A stretch of DNA of 64,000 nucleotides from Methylobacterium aerolatum (GCF_022179085.1 NZ_BPQE01000017.1:124001-188000); one strand, 5' to 3'. Shown: positions 1 through 9,884, counted from the first letter of the stretch. The notes: generated by a model not told the origin, from the sequence alone. Numbers and translations: made by a program.

Positions 1-1
1 G

Positions 2-580
2 CCCAACTACGACGACCGGTCCTATGGCGGGCACAACCCCTACGCGATCGGCTTCGCGATGATGCAGGACATCGCCCGCATCGCGGAATATCCCACGGCC
101 GAGGACCGGGAGTGGTTCCCCGACATCGCCGGCCGGGGCGACGGCATGGAGATCCTGCGCGACTGCTGGGAGAACTACCGCGACGAGAGCTTCATCGCGC
201 AGTTCCTCTCGCCGAAGCTGATGCGCGACCTGCGCCTGTTCCACGTGATCGACGATCCCGAGGAGGATGCCTTGCGGGTGGAATCGATCCACGACGAGCG
301 CGGCTACCGGCGGCTGCGCCGCTCCTTCGCCCGGCAATACGACGTGGCGTGGCTCGACCCCGACATCGAGGTGGTGGACGTGGACCTCGAGGGCGACCGC
401 CGCCTGATCCTGCACCACAAGACCCTGAACAAGATCACCCTGCAGAAGGATGACGCCAAGCGCGTGCTCCAGCACCTCGCCGACCTCTGGGGCTACGACG
501 TGGTGCTGAAGGAGGTGGAGCCCGCCACCGGCACGGTGCTGAGCGAGATGAGCGCGAGCGCGCGGCCGATCTTTTTTTAG
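2..580 (+). CDS. SpoVR family protein, C-terminal part
   Basis: The reading frame is open from the window edge, so the N-terminus lies outside. About 192 residues remain. The first residues contain GGHNPYAIGF and lead into an acidic conserved stretch (WENYRDESFIAQFLSPKLMR), both typical of the SpoVR/YcgB family. The family is about 500 residues, so this is the last third. In many proteobacteria spoVR sits with a PrkA-type serine kinase and a von Willebrand protein (YeaH) and is tied to stress or stationary phase; those partners would lie upstream of the window. The molecular function is unknown. The start is not visible. Confidence 0.88.
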   Translation, partial: PNYDDRSYGGHNPYAIGFAMMQDIARIAEYPTAEDREWFPDIAGRGDGMEILRDCWENYRDESFIAQFLSPKLMRDLRLFHVIDDPEEDALRVESIHDERGYRRLRRSFARQYDVAWLDPDIEVVDVDLEGDRRLILHHKTLNKITLQKDDAKRVLQHLADLWGYDVVLKEVEPATGTVLSEMSASARPIFF

Positions 581-628
581 GGATGTCGACCGCGCGGGGA
601 GAATCGGTCCACCGACGTCGAGTCCCTC

Positions 629-722
629 CGTCATTGCGAGCGCAGCGCAGCAATTCAGGGACGGAGGACCGCTTCACGACGTTGGCGCATCCCTGGATTG
701 CTTCGCTGCGCTCGCAATGACG
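629..722. repeat. Dispersed palindromic repeat, family A copy 1
   Basis: About 94 bases bounded by CGTCATTGCGAG on the left and its complement CTCGCAATGACG on the right. Inner arms read GCAATTCAGGG and CCCTGGATTGC. The right end overlaps the most upstream possible start of the next gene, which argues that the gene starts later. Similar elements recur through the window. Confidence 0.85.
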
Positions 723-776
723 GCGAGGGTGGCAATACCCATTGCCCCACCCTCCGCAACCGTGCTGCATGAGCCC

Positions 777-1202
777 ATGACGACGCTCATGACGCTCACC
801 GAGACCCAGGACTTCCTGGACCGCGAGTTTCCGCAGATGCAGGCGGGGGGGCGGGCCTATCACTTGGAGGCGGTGGGGCCGCTCAGCGCGCGGATGCGCC
901 TCGAAGCCCATGAGCGCTTCCTGCGGCCGGGCGCCACCGTCTCGGGCCCTGCCATGATGGCGCTGGCCGATTACGCGCTCTATGCGGCGATCCTCGCCAA
1001 TATCGGCCCCGTGGCGCTGGCGGTGACGACGAACCTCGCCTTCAACTTCCTGCGCAAGCCCGCCTCGGGCGACCTCGTGGCCGAGTGCCGTCTCCTCAAG
1101 CTCGGACGGCGGCTCGCCGTCGGCGAGGTGGCGATCACGGCCTTGGGCAACCCCGATCTCGTCTGCCACGCGACGGGGACCTATTCGATCCCGCCGCGAT
1201 AG
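777..1202 (+). CDS. PaaI-like hotdog thioesterase
   Basis: 141 residues. The core GPAMMALADYALYAAILAN and the following segment TTNLAFNFLRKP match the hotdog fold of PaaI/YbgC-like acyl-CoA thioesterases, which hydrolyse acyl- or aryl-CoA thioesters in the cytosol. The frame is open back to an ATG at 717, but that ATG lies inside the terminal arm of a palindromic repeat, so I take the ATG at 777; one at 789 is also possible. It stands alone between two repeat copies, with the riboflavin genes converging from the other side. The substrate cannot be told from sequence. Confidence 0.82.
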   Translation: MTTLMTLTETQDFLDREFPQMQAGGRAYHLEAVGPLSARMRLEAHERFLRPGATVSGPAMMALADYALYAAILANIGPVALAVTTNLAFNFLRKPASGDLVAECRLLKLGRRLAVGEVAITALGNPDLVCHATGTYSIPPR

Positions 1203-1206
1203 CCAT

Positions 1207-1297
1207 CGTCATTGCGAGCGAACGCGAAGCCATCCAGCAGCGCCACGTCTTCAGGCGTCCCGCAGCCCTGGATTGCTTCGCTGCGCTCGCAAGGACG
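1207..1297. repeat. Dispersed palindromic repeat, family A copy 2
   Basis: Left end CGTCATTGCGAG, right end CTCGCAAGGACG (one change from the consensus), inner arm CCTGGATTGCTTCGC. It fills the gap between two convergent genes, so a transcript from either side would fold it into a long hairpin. Confidence 0.82.
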
Positions 1298-1304
1298 GGA
1301 GAGC

Positions 1305-1925
1305 TTAACCCCGCGCCTCGGAGAGTCGCGCGGCGTAGCGCGCGATCAGGTCCACCTCGAGATTCACCCGGTCCCCCGCCCGGCGGTCGCCCCACGTGGT
1401 GACCTGTAGCGTGTGCGGGATGAGCAGCACCGAGAACAGGTCGTCCGCGACGGTGTTGACGGTGAGCGAGGTGCCATCGAGGCAGACCGAACCCTTCTCG
1501 GCGATGAACCGGGCCAGCGCGGCGGGAGCCCGCAGGGTGAAGCGTTCGCTCGGACCCCAGGCCCCATCCGTGACGGTCTCGTGGGTGACGATCTCGGCCA
1601 CCCCGTCCACATGGCCGGTGACGAGATGGCCGCCGAGTTCGTCGCCGATCTTCAGGGAGCGTTCGAGGTTGATGCGGCGGCCGGGGGCCCACTCCCCGAC
1701 AGTGGTCCGCGCCAGGGTTTCGGCCGCCGCATCGACGTGGAAGACGCAGCCGCCCTCGGTCGGCGCGATGGCGACGGCCGTGAGGCACGGGCCGGAACAG
1801 GCGATGGAGGCACCGAGCGCGATGCCGGCGGGATCGTAGGCGCAGCGGATCGCGATGCGCCGGAGGTCTCCCTCCCCCTCCACCGAGAGAACCGTGCCGA
1901 CGTCGCTGACGAGACCCGTGAACAT
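1305..1925 (-). CDS. ribE: Riboflavin synthase, alpha subunit
   Basis: 206 residues, the normal length. It begins with the diagnostic MFTGLV and has the two repeated lumazine-binding barrels, about 1-97 and 98-206; GHLVTGHVDG marks the second. The enzyme dismutates two 6,7-dimethyl-8-ribityllumazine molecules into riboflavin and a pyrimidine that RibH recycles. It follows ribD by only 3 bases on the minus strand, so it is the last gene of an nrdR-ribD-ribE operon. RibH is encoded about 25 kb away at 26.7 kb. Confidence 0.96.
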   Translation of the reverse strand: MFTGLVSDVGTVLSVEGEGDLRRIAIRCAYDPAGIALGASIACSGPCLTAVAIAPTEGGCVFHVDAAAETLARTTVGEWAPGRRINLERSLKIGDELGGHLVTGHVDGVAEIVTHETVTDGAWGPSERFTLRAPAALARFIAEKGSVCLDGTSLTVNTVADDLFSVLLIPHTLQVTTWGDRRAGDRVNLEVDLIARYAARLSEARG

Positions 1926-1928
1926 GCC

Positions 1929-3029
1929 TCAAAGGCTCCGTTCGTAAGTGATGGCCCGGTCGCGGCCGAGGACCCGGTCCTCGGCGACGGCGAACCCGCC
2001 GATCCGGCGGGCCAGCGCGGCTCCCACGGCCGGCAGGCCGCCTGCCGGCCCGGCCGGGTCCGGCCCGGTCATGAGGGTGACCGTGTCGATCAGATCGGCC
2101 TCGGCCAGCGCCTCCGCAAGGCGGGGGCCGCCCTCGGTGCACAGGCGGGTCAGCCCGCGCTCACCGAGCCGGGCGAGGGCGGCGGGCAGATCGATGCGGC
2201 CGCTCGCCTCGGCGGGGACCGGCATCACCTCGACGCCCAGGGATTCCAGGGCCCGGCGGGCATGGGCCGGGGCCGAGCGGGTGGTGAGCACCAGCACCGG
2301 GACGTCCCGGGCGGTGCGGGCCAGCACGCTGGCGGGAGAGAGGCGCAGCGCCGAATCGAGGACGATCCTCAGGGGCGAGCGCCCGGCGAGCCCGGGCAGG
2401 CGCACCGTGAGCGAGGGGTCGTCCGCCCGCGCCGTGCCGATCCCGACGAGGATGGCGTCGGCATGAGCGCGCCAGAGGTGGACCGCCCCGTCCGCCACGG
2501 GGCCGGTGATGCGCAGCCGCTCCGTGCCGGCCCCGGCGGCGAAGCCATCGGACGTGCGCGCGAGCTTGAGGTGGACCATGGGCCGCCCGAGGGTCATTCG
2601 GGTGACGTGGCCGCGATGGTCGCGGGCCGCCTCCTCCCGGCGCAGCCCGGTCTCGACGGCCACGCCCGCCGCCCGGAGGTTCGCGTGGCCCCGCCCGGCG
2701 ACGCGGGGATCCGGATCGTCCAGGGCGGTGACGACGCGGGCGATCCCGGCGGTGACGATGGCATCGCAACAGGGCGGCGTCCGGCCGTGATGCGAGCAGG
2801 GCTCCAGCGTGACGAAGAGCGTCGCGCCACGGGCCGCAGCCCCGGCCTGGGCGATGGCCTGGGGCTCGGCATGGGGACGCCCGCCCGGCGCGGTGGCGGC
2901 GGCGCCGAGGATGGTGCCGGTCTCCGGTGCGACGACCACTGCGCCGACGGCGGGGTTGGGCCACGTCGTGCCGAGCGCCCGGCGGCCGAGGGCGAGCGCG
3001 AGGCCCATCGTGTTCGCGTCGCGCGTCAT
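1929..3029 (-). CDS. ribD: Bifunctional riboflavin deaminase/reductase RibD
   Basis: 366 residues. The N-terminal deaminase domain (about 1-145) has the zinc site His53-Ala-Glu55 and [11 protein letters not shown] with Cys78 and Cys87. The C-terminal part (about 150-366) is the dihydrofolate-reductase-like ribosyl reductase. Together they carry out two consecutive steps after GTP cyclohydrolase II in riboflavin synthesis. The ATG overlaps the nrdR stop codon as ATGA, which implies translational coupling, and ribE follows after 3 bases. Confidence 0.96.
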   Translation of the reverse strand: MTRDANTMGLALALGRRALGTTWPNPAVGAVVVAPETGTILGAAATAPGGRPHAEPQAIAQAGAAARGATLFVTLEPCSHHGRTPPCCDAIVTAGIARVVTALDDPDPRVAGRGHANLRAAGVAVETGLRREEAARDHRGHVTRMTLGRPMVHLKLARTSDGFAAGAGTERLRITGPVADGAVHLWRAHADAILVGIGTARADDPSLTVRLPGLAGRSPLRIVLDSALRLSPASVLARTARDVPVLVLTTRSAPAHARRALESLGVEVMPVPAEASGRIDLPAALARLGERGLTRLCTEGGPRLAEALAEADLIDTVTLMTGPDPAGPAGGLPAVGAALARRIGGFAVAEDRVLGRDRAITYERSL

Positions 3030-3559
3030 GGTTTGCCCGTCCGGCGTTTCGGCGGCGGTGCCGGCTCGGGCGCGGGCGACTCCGGCGGCGGATCGGCGGA
3101 GCCTGCCAGCGTGCCGCCCAGCGTCCCGAGCAGATCCTCGAAGTCCTTGGCCTCGCGGAAGTTCTTGTAGACCGAGGCGAAGCGCACATAGGCGATGTCG
3201 TCGAGGCCCTTCAGCCCCGCCATCACCAGTTCGCCCACCGCCTCTGAGGAGACCTCCGCCTCGCCGGAACTCTCCAGTTGGCGGGTGATGCCGCTGACGA
3301 GCCGCTCGATCCGCTCCGGGTCAACGGCGCGCTTGCGCAGCGCCACGTCGATGGACCGCTGGAGCTTGTCCCGGTCGAACGGAACCCGCTTCCCCGAGCG
3401 CTTGACCACGGTGAGTTCGCGCAGTTGCACCCGCTCGAAGGTGGTGAAGCGCCCCGCGCAATCCGGGCAGACCCGGCGGCGCCGGATGGCCGCGCCGTCC
3501 TCGGAGGGGCGCGAATCCTTCACCTGGGTGTCGGACCCGCCGCAATAGGGACACCGCAT
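3026..3559 (-). CDS. nrdR: Transcriptional repressor NrdR
   Basis: 177 residues. A zinc ribbon at the N-terminus (Cys3, Cys6, Cys31, Cys34, in CPYC and CPDC) is followed by an ATP-cone domain containing [19 protein letters not shown]. NrdR senses ATP/dATP and represses ribonucleotide reductase genes. The frame is open 40 codons further upstream, but family members begin at MRCPYC, so the start is set at 3559. The C-terminus has a Pro/Ala/Glu-rich tail. The pairing with glyA upstream and ribD downstream is common in alphaproteobacteria. Confidence 0.96.
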   Translation of the reverse strand: MRCPYCGGSDTQVKDSRPSEDGAAIRRRRVCPDCAGRFTTFERVQLRELTVVKRSGKRVPFDRDKLQRSIDVALRKRAVDPERIERLVSGITRQLESSGEAEVSSEAVGELVMAGLKGLDDIAYVRFASVYKNFREAKDFEDLLGTLGGTLAGSADPPPESPAPEPAPPPKRRTGKP

Positions 3560-3673
3560 CGGGCGGGTACTCTCGCGAAAAACGAAAACGGCCGCGGACC
3601 ACAGCGATCCACGGCCGTCTCGTAACAAAGGGTCGGGGTGCCGGGAAGGGCGGCGCGATCCTGCTATCCACGC

Positions 3674-3765
3674 CGTCATCGCGAACGAAGTGGAGCGACC
3701 CAGGGCTGCGGGCCGCTACCATGAGTGGCGCCGCCCTGGATTGCTTCGCTCCGCTCGCAATGACG
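3674..3765. repeat. Dispersed palindromic repeat, family A copy 3
   Basis: Left end CGTCATCGCGAA, right end CTCGCAATGACG, inner right arm CCTGGATTGCTTCGC. It sits between glyA and nrdR, both on the minus strand, and would be transcribed if the two genes share a message. Confidence 0.8.
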
Positions 3766-3781
3766 GCGGAGCGGTGGACGT

Positions 3782-5086
3782 TTAGCCGTAGATCGGGAAG
3801 CGGTCGGTCAGGGCGTGGACCTTCTGCTTCACGCTCTCCTCGACGGCGCTGTCACCGGCCTCGCCCTTGGCGGCGAGCCCGTCCAGCACCTCGACGATGA
3901 AGCCGCCGATCTGCTTGAACTCGGCGACGCCGAAGCCGCGCGAGGTGCCGGCCGGGGTGCCGAGGCGGATGCCCGACGTGATGGTCGGCTTCTGCGGATC
4001 GAAGGGAACGCCGTTCTTGTTGCAGGTGATATGCGCCCGCGACAGGGCCGCTTCCGCCGCCTTGCCGGTCAGGCCCTTCCGCTGGAGATCGACCAGCATC
4101 AGGTGATTGTCGGTGCCGCCCGACGTGATGTCGTAGCCGCCGGAGATCAGCGTGTCGGCGAGCGCCTTGGCGTTCTCGACGATCTGCCGGGCGTAGATCT
4201 TGAACTCGGGCTTCAGCGCCTCACCGAAGGCCACGGCCTTGCCGGCGATCACGTGCATCAGCGGGCCGCCCTGGATGCCCGGGAAGATCGCCGAGTTGAA
4301 CTTCTTCGCCAGGGCCTCGTCGTTGGTGAGGATCATGCCGCCGCGCGGGCCGCGCAGGGTCTTGTGCGTGGTGGTGGTGGCGACGTGGGCGTGCGGGAAC
4401 GGCGACGGATGGACGCCGGCCGCCACGAGGCCCGCGAAGTGGGCCATGTCCACCATGAAGTAGGCGCCCACGGAATCGGCGATCTCGCGGAACTTCGCGA
4501 AGTCCCAATGGCGCGGGTAGCCCGAGCCGCCGGCGATGATCACCTTCGGCTTGTGCTCCTGCGCGAGCTGGGCGACCTGCTCCATGTCGATGCGCTGGTC
4601 CTCGCGGCGCACGGTGTAGGACACCGGCTTGAACCACTTGCCCGAGACGTTCGGCGGGGCGCCGTGCGTCAGGTGGCCGCCGGCCGCGAGATCGAGGCCG
4701 AGGAAGGTATCGCCCGGCTGCATCAGCGCCAGGAACACGCCCTGGTTGGCCTGGGAGCCGGAATTCGGCTGAACGTTGGCGAAGCCGCAATCGAACAGGC
4801 GCTTGGCGCGGTCGATGGCGAGATCCTCGGCGATGTCCACGAACTGGCAGCCGCCATAGTAGCGGCGGCCCGGATAGCCCTCCGCGTACTTGTTGGTGAG
4901 CACCGACCCCTGGGCTTCCAGGACCGCGCGGGACACGATGTTCTCCGAGGCGATCAGCTCGATCTCGTGCTGCTGGCGGCCGAGCTCCTGCTCGATGGCG
5001 CGGGCGAGCTCCGGATCGGTCTCCGTCAGCGGCGCGGCGAAGAAGCTGTTCGACAGGTGATTGGTGGCGGCGGTGCCGGCGCTCAT
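3782..5086 (-). CDS. glyA: Serine hydroxymethyltransferase
   Basis: 434 residues, full length. The PLP-binding lysine is Lys242 in [14 protein letters not shown], and the N-terminal IELIASENI and [13 protein letters not shown] signatures are intact. The enzyme interconverts serine and glycine with tetrahydrofolate and supplies one-carbon units; in methylotrophs of this group it also serves the serine cycle for formaldehyde carbon. nrdR lies downstream on the same strand across a repeat copy. The 195 bases upstream are non-coding and include an AT-rich patch near 5195-5220, the likely promoter side. Confidence 0.97.
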   Translation of the reverse strand: MSAGTAATNHLSNSFFAAPLTETDPELARAIEQELGRQQHEIELIASENIVSRAVLEAQGSVLTNKYAEGYPGRRYYGGCQFVDIAEDLAIDRAKRLFDCGFANVQPNSGSQANQGVFLALMQPGDTFLGLDLAAGGHLTHGAPPNVSGKWFKPVSYTVRREDQRIDMEQVAQLAQEHKPKVIIAGGSGYPRHWDFAKFREIADSVGAYFMVDMAHFAGLVAAGVHPSPFPHAHVATTTTHKTLRGPRGGMILTNDEALAKKFNSAIFPGIQGGPLMHVIAGKAVAFGEALKPEFKIYARQIVENAKALADTLISGGYDITSGGTDNHLMLVDLQRKGLTGKAAEAALSRAHITCNKNGVPFDPQKPTITSGIRLGTPAGTSRGFGVAEFKQIGGFIVEVLDGLAAKGEAGDSAVEESVKQKVHALTDRFPIYG

Positions 5087-5281
5087 GGCGTGCCTCTGTG
5101 TCTCTTGGGATCCCCGCGTTCGTTGCGAGCACGGGCGGGCGTTTCTAACCGCGAGTCCTACACGCGGCGCCCGCCGAGGCCAAGCGCAGGCATTTTTCGG
5201 AACGGGTGAGAAAAATTGAAAGGGGCACCCCGGTCCACCGTGCGGGAGCGGCCTCGCCCCCGCCGGCCGGGTCGCGATGCC

Positions 5282-6121
5282 TCAGGCGCCCTCACCGGGA
5301 CGTCCGCGCCTGGCGCGCGGGGCCGGGCGCGGCTCGCGGGGAGCGGGGCCGGGCCTCGGAGCGGCGCTGGCGCGGGCGCTCGCTTCGCCGGCGGGCGTGA
5401 CGGGCTTCGCCCCCGCGCCCGGCCAGAACGCCTCGAACAGCTGTTGCATCGCCTTGAGGTTCTGTTCCTGCACCTCGGCGCCGGTGCGGAGCATCTGGCT
5501 GAGCATGTCGGCGCCACCCTCGGTGTCCGGCGCCTCGGGCTGCGGGGGCGGAGGCGCCGCCACCTGCGGGCGGCTCGGCGGCGGTGCGGCCTCCGGGCGG
5601 GGCGCGGGGGAGGCCGGGGCGGGCGGCGGCGTCATGAAGGCGCGGGCCATGTCGGTCCAGAGGGCGACGAAGGGCAGCGCCGACGCGGCGGCGGCCGGCG
5701 GGGGGGCGGGCGCCGCCGGGCGGGCCGGCTCGGCCTGCGGCTGATTCAGCACCACGTGGACGATGCTCGCCACCACCGCGCCCGCCATCATCGGCAGCAT
5801 CTGCCGCAGCACCTGCGACTGCACGCCGCTCGCGGCGGAGGCCTGCTGAAGCACCGCCTGCATCAGTTGCGCGGAGCCGAACATCTGTCCGAGGGCATCG
5901 AGCCCCTGCGGCGCGGCGGCGCGGGCCATGTCGGGGGCCGTGAACATCCGAGCGAGGCCCGTGGGATCGAGCCCCGAGCCGCGCTGCAGCCCCAGCGTCA
6001 GGGCCGGCATCAACGCCTGGAAGGCCCGCTGCGTCTGCTCGACCGTCAGGCCGAACTGACGGGCCATGGCCTGCATCTCGGGCCCGCCCGCGGCCTGAAC
6101 CATGTCGAGGGGAGTGAACAT
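5282..6121 (-). CDS. DUF937 domain protein with Pro/Ala-rich tail
   Basis: 279 residues. The first 110 or so (MFTPLDMVQAAGG, then repeated LxxMF and FGLTVEQTQRAFQALMP) resemble DUF937, a helical domain of unknown role. It is followed by a short hydrophobic stretch (LPMMAGAVVASIVHVVLNQ) and a long low-complexity Pro/Ala region. A conserved-looking helix near 235-250 (EQNLKAMQQLFEAFWPG) recalls the amphipathic helices of polyester-granule-associated proteins, but that is only a resemblance. The start at 6121 is chosen over one 13 codons upstream because DUF937 proteins begin close to this point. Confidence 0.7.
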   Translation of the reverse strand: MFTPLDMVQAAGGPEMQAMARQFGLTVEQTQRAFQALMPALTLGLQRGSGLDPTGLARMFTAPDMARAAAPQGLDALGQMFGSAQLMQAVLQQASAASGVQSQVLRQMLPMMAGAVVASIVHVVLNQPQAEPARPAAPAPPPAAAASALPFVALWTDMARAFMTPPPAPASPAPRPEAAPPPSRPQVAAPPPPQPEAPDTEGGADMLSQMLRTGAEVQEQNLKAMQQLFEAFWPGAGAKPVTPAGEASARASAAPRPGPAPREPRPAPRARRGRPGEGA

Positions 6122-6241
6122 GACGCCTCGATCCTGCCGCCATCCGTCGGCGGCGGTCACATGCTGTCCGCCAAGGCCGAGTGCCGGGACGGCTGAGCTA
6201 TCCGCGGGAGGAAGGCGAGGCCGCCCGCTCGGCCGCCCCGC

Positions 6242-7762
6242 TCATCCCTTGCGGGTATCGTGGCCCGCCCCGTGCGGAAACGCCAGTTCCCGGGTGACAA
6301 TCCCTGTCGATCCCTTTCCCCCGGTACCCGTTTCCGGTGATCCCCGTCCGGGCGGCCGCGACCCGAAGGGCTCGGCGGTGGCCGCCGCCCCGTGTCCGGC
6401 GGCCCGGTCCGCGAGGCGGGAGACCGTCCTGCGGGCCAGCACCACGCCCGCGAGGCCGAAGACCAGCGAGCCGACCCCCATGCCGATCAGGATGCCCTTC
6501 GGCCCGTAGAGGGCACTGCCGAGATAGGCGGGCGGCACGGTGCCGACGGTCGCGCGGCCCCAGTTCAGCAGGGTCGAGCGCAGGGGAAAGCCCAGGTTGT
6601 TGAAGGCGGCGTTGCCGAGGAACAGCAGCCCGTTGAAGAACCACATCGCCCCGCCGACGAGGCAGAAGAAGGTGAACAGCTCCGCCGCGAGGCCCTTCAG
6701 CTGGAACAGCGCCGCGAGCTCGCTCCGCAGGAGGATCAGCCCCAGCCACACCACCGCCGCGTAGATCAGCACCGTGCGCACGCAGGCGCTCAGGGTCGCG
6801 CCCATCCGGTCGAAGCGCGAGGCGCCCCAGTTCTGCGCCAGGATCGGCCCCACCGCCCCCGAGAGGGCGAAGAGGCCGCCGAAGGCCACCGGGGTCAGCC
6901 GGTCGATCACGGCGGCGGCGGCGATGGCGTCGGGTCCATAGCCGGCGAAGAGATGAGTGAGGAAGGCGCTCGCGACGGAGGGCGCGAGGTTGGTGGCCAC
7001 CGCCGGCCCGGCGATGGCGGCCATGGCGGGGGCATCCTCCACCACCTCCCGCAGGCGGGGCCTGCGCAGCATCCCGTGCCGCCGCAGCCCGTACCAGCCG
7101 ATGGCGACGAAGGTCGCGCGGGCGACGCAGACGGTGATCGCCGCCCCCTCCACGCCGAGCCCGGCGGCGAAGATCAGGAGGGGATCGAGGAAGGCGGTGA
7201 CGATGGCTCCGCCGAGGGTCACCCACATCGCCCGGCCGGCCTCGCCGATCGCCCGCAGCAGGCCGGTGAACAACATGCCCAGCGCCAGTAGGGCGTTGGA
7301 GGGCAGGGTGATCCTCAGGAACAGGTCGGCGACGGCGAGGGCCTCGTCCTTGGCGCCGATGGCCGCGAGCATCGGCTTGGCGAAGGGCAGCATCGCCGCC
7401 GAGAGCAGCCCCGCGACGAGGACGCCGAGCGCCATCGCGGAGGCCGAGAGGCGCCGGGCGAGCACCCGGTCCCGGGCGCCGACCGCCCGGGCCACGAGGG
7501 CGCCCGCCGCGATCATCAGCCCGATGTTCACGGCAGTGGCGAAGAACTGCACCACCGACGCGAGACCCACGGCGGCGGTGAGCGCCGGGTCGCCGAGGCG
7601 CGAGACGTAGAGCAGCGAGAGCAGGTCGACGACGAAGATCGCCATGAGGCCGACGGAGCCCGTGGCGCTCATCACGAGGACGTGGCGCAGCACCGGACCG
7701 GTGACGAAGCGACCCTGATCCTCCGGTACCGGTCCCTCCGGGTGACCGGGGAGGTCAGTCAT
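6242..7762 (-). CDS. MATE family efflux transporter
   Basis: 506 residues with about twelve hydrophobic segments arranged as two similar halves, as in the multidrug and toxin extrusion family (NorM/DinF-like). These inner-membrane pumps expel cationic or aromatic compounds using a sodium or proton gradient. The start overlaps the end of the upstream antiporter gene by 8 bases, so the two are probably co-translated. The substrate is unknown. The C-terminus is a Gly/Thr-rich hydrophilic tail of about 50 residues, longer than usual. Confidence 0.88.
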   Translation of the reverse strand: MTDLPGHPEGPVPEDQGRFVTGPVLRHVLVMSATGSVGLMAIFVVDLLSLLYVSRLGDPALTAAVGLASVVQFFATAVNIGLMIAAGALVARAVGARDRVLARRLSASAMALGVLVAGLLSAAMLPFAKPMLAAIGAKDEALAVADLFLRITLPSNALLALGMLFTGLLRAIGEAGRAMWVTLGGAIVTAFLDPLLIFAAGLGVEGAAITVCVARATFVAIGWYGLRRHGMLRRPRLREVVEDAPAMAAIAGPAVATNLAPSVASAFLTHLFAGYGPDAIAAAAVIDRLTPVAFGGLFALSGAVGPILAQNWGASRFDRMGATLSACVRTVLIYAAVVWLGLILLRSELAALFQLKGLAAELFTFFCLVGGAMWFFNGLLFLGNAAFNNLGFPLRSTLLNWGRATVGTVPPAYLGSALYGPKGILIGMGVGSLVFGLAGVVLARRTVSRLADRAAGHGAAATAEPFGSRPPGRGSPETGTGGKGSTGIVTRELAFPHGAGHDTRKG

Positions 7763-9725
7763 CGCGTCCGTTGCCCTCGGTCTCGAGTTCCGCCTCGGCG
7801 GAAGGCTCGTCCTCGTCCGCCGGACGGAGAACGGGCTTGGCGAGGATTCGCTCCGCCGCCTCCTTCCGGTCCTGGCCGAGCAGGTCCCGCGTCTCGGTGT
7901 TCAGGACGCGGGCGGGGCGGACGGGCGCGGTGAGCGGTTCGGGACGGACCTCCGCCGCCTCCGTGCCCCCGAGCCACGCCGAGCCGTCCGGCAGGGCGCC
8001 CGCCTGCTGAAGGACGAGGCGCGCGATGTCGCGCTTGCGCACATCCTCCGCCCGGGCGGCGGCGGCCTCCGGCGAGAGGCCCAGGCCCTCCAGGGCCGCG
8101 CGGCCGAAGGCGAGGGCCGACTCGGAGGTCTCGCGGATCTGGAAGTCCACGTCGCGGTTCATCAGTTCCACGGCGTGGAGCCGGTCGTAGGCCCGCACGA
8201 AGGTGCGGACGGAGGCGAACTCCTCGTGGACGATGTCCACGATCTTGAGGGCGCCCTCCCGGTCGTCCACGCAGATGCAGACGAGCTCCGCCTTGCCGAT
8301 GCCGGCGGCGCGCAGCACGTCGAGCCGCGTGCCGTCGCCGTAGTAGATGCGGAAGCCGAAGCGGGTCGCGGCACGCAGCTGCTCGACGTCCTTGTCGATC
8401 ACCGTCACCGCCACGCCCTCGGCAAGCAGCACCTGCGTCAGGATCTGGCCGAACCGCCCGAAGCCGATCACCAGCACCCGCGCCTCCGTGCCGACCTCGG
8501 CGAGGTCGGCGGGCGAGTCCGCCCCGGCATTGGCCTGCTTCGAGAGGCGCGCGTCGATCAGCCGGTCGAGGCCCTTGGCGAGGATCGGGCCGATCAGCAT
8601 CGTCAGGGCGGCGAGGGCCACGGCGAAGCGGGTCGCCGTGGGGCCGGTGAGGCCGAGGTCGGCGGCCTGCGGCAGCAGCACGAAGGCAAACTCGCCCGCC
8701 GGCGCCAGCACCGCCGCCCCCCGCAGGGCGCTCAGCGTATCGGAGCCGAACAGGCGGAACAGGCCCGCCACGAGGGCGACCTTCACGAAGATCGCGGCGA
8801 AGGTCGCGCCGAACAGGGCCGGCCAGACGGCTCTCACGAGGCCGCCGTCGATCGACATGCCGACGCTCATGAAGAACAGGCCGAGCAACATGCCGCGGAA
8901 CGGCTCGATGTCGGCCTCCAGCTGGTGCCGGAAGTTCGATTCCGCCAGCAGGATGCCCGCCAGGAAGGCGCCCATGGCCATCGACAGGCCGACTTGCTCC
9001 ATCAGCAGAGCCGTGCCCAGCACCACGAGGAGGGCAGCCGCCGTCATCACCTCGCGGGCACCGCTCGCCGCGAGCAGGCGGAAGAACGGGTTCAGGCCGT
9101 AGCGCCCCACCAGCACCACGGCGCCGATGGCAGCGAGCACCCGGCCCGTCGAGGACGCCGCCTCACCGAGCCAGGGCCCGCCCGATCCCTGGCCGGCCGA
9201 GGCCGCCAGCGGCATCAGGGCGAGGATGCCGACGACGCTCAGGTCCTGAAAGAGCAGCACCGCGAAGGCCCGGGAGCCGTAGGGGCTGCCGAGGTCTCCG
9301 CGCTCCTCCAGCAGTTGCAGGGCCACCGCCGTGGCGGACAGGGCGAGCGCGATCCCCACCACCGCCGCCGCCGCCAGGGGCTGGCCCGCCAGGATCCCGG
9401 CCCCACCGAGGACCAGGGCGCACAGCACGAGCTGCGCGGTGCCGAGGCCGAAGATGTCCCGCCGCATCGAGACGAGCTGCGACAGGTGCAACTCGAGCCC
9501 GACGATGAAGAGAAGCAGCACCACGCCGATCTCGGCGACGCTCGCGGCGGTCTCGGGCTCGGCGATGAGCGACAGGCCGGACGGGCCGATCAGCACCCCG
9601 GCCACGAGGTAGCCGAGCACGGCGCTCTGCCCGAGCCACCGGAACACCGGCACCCCGACGACGGCGGCCGCCAGGAAGGTCAGGACCGGGGGCAGAAAGC
9701 TCGCGTGTTCGCCGGGGCTCGCCAT
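7755..9725 (-). CDS. Kef-type monovalent cation:proton antiporter (CPA2)
   Basis: 656 residues. About 1-390 form a CPA2 exchanger domain with 11-13 membrane spans (GQSAVLGYLVAGVLIGPSGL, FLAGILLAESNFRHQLEADI). About 415-530 form a cytosolic RCK/TrkA-N domain with the nucleotide-binding VLVIGFGRFGQ and the acidic VIDKD at the end of the second strand. Kef proteins release potassium when detoxifying electrophiles, and the family also includes plain K+/H+ antiporters. No kefF/kefG-type quinone reductase is adjacent, so the glutathione-gated role is not shown. It overlaps the MATE gene downstream. Confidence 0.88.
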   Translation of the reverse strand: MASPGEHASFLPPVLTFLAAAVVGVPVFRWLGQSAVLGYLVAGVLIGPSGLSLIAEPETAASVAEIGVVLLLFIVGLELHLSQLVSMRRDIFGLGTAQLVLCALVLGGAGILAGQPLAAAAVVGIALALSATAVALQLLEERGDLGSPYGSRAFAVLLFQDLSVVGILALMPLAASAGQGSGGPWLGEAASSTGRVLAAIGAVVLVGRYGLNPFFRLLAASGAREVMTAAALLVVLGTALLMEQVGLSMAMGAFLAGILLAESNFRHQLEADIEPFRGMLLGLFFMSVGMSIDGGLVRAVWPALFGATFAAIFVKVALVAGLFRLFGSDTLSALRGAAVLAPAGEFAFVLLPQAADLGLTGPTATRFAVALAALTMLIGPILAKGLDRLIDARLSKQANAGADSPADLAEVGTEARVLVIGFGRFGQILTQVLLAEGVAVTVIDKDVEQLRAATRFGFRIYYGDGTRLDVLRAAGIGKAELVCICVDDREGALKIVDIVHEEFASVRTFVRAYDRLHAVELMNRDVDFQIRETSESALAFGRAALEGLGLSPEAAAARAEDVRKRDIARLVLQQAGALPDGSAWLGGTEAAEVRPEPLTAPVRPARVLNTETRDLLGQDRKEAAERILAKPVLRPADEDEPSAEAELETEGNGRDD

Positions 9726-9837
9726 GCCGCTCCGTGGGGGCTTTCGGAGGAGACTGTCCGCTTAACGCGGGCAGGCCGGGGAAGCGAGCGTGGCCGCGTG
9801 ACAATCGGCACGCGGGGGCTCGGCCGCTGGCGGTGCC

Positions 9838-9876
9838 TCCCGTCTCCCCGTCTTGCGGGGGAGGGGAGGCGCACCC
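9838..9876. terminator. GC hairpin between GNAT and antiporter genes
   Basis: CTCCCC and GGGGGAG arms enclose a 7-base loop (GTCTTGC), extended by imperfect CCTCCC/GGGAGG pairing. There is no T-run. It lies just beyond the acetyltransferase stop on the minus strand and could act as a transcription end or mRNA stabiliser. Confidence 0.45.
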
Positions 9877-9884
9877 GGCGCCGC

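Noticed and set aside
717-776. A longer start for the PaaI-like thioesterase
   Set aside because: The ATG at 717 lies in the terminal arm of a repeat, and the extra 20 residues have no family similarity.
7755-9725. Glutathione-gated KefB/KefC assignment
   Set aside because: No ancillary KefF/KefG gene is adjacent, and the gating residues cannot be judged by eye, so only the CPA2 family is claimed.
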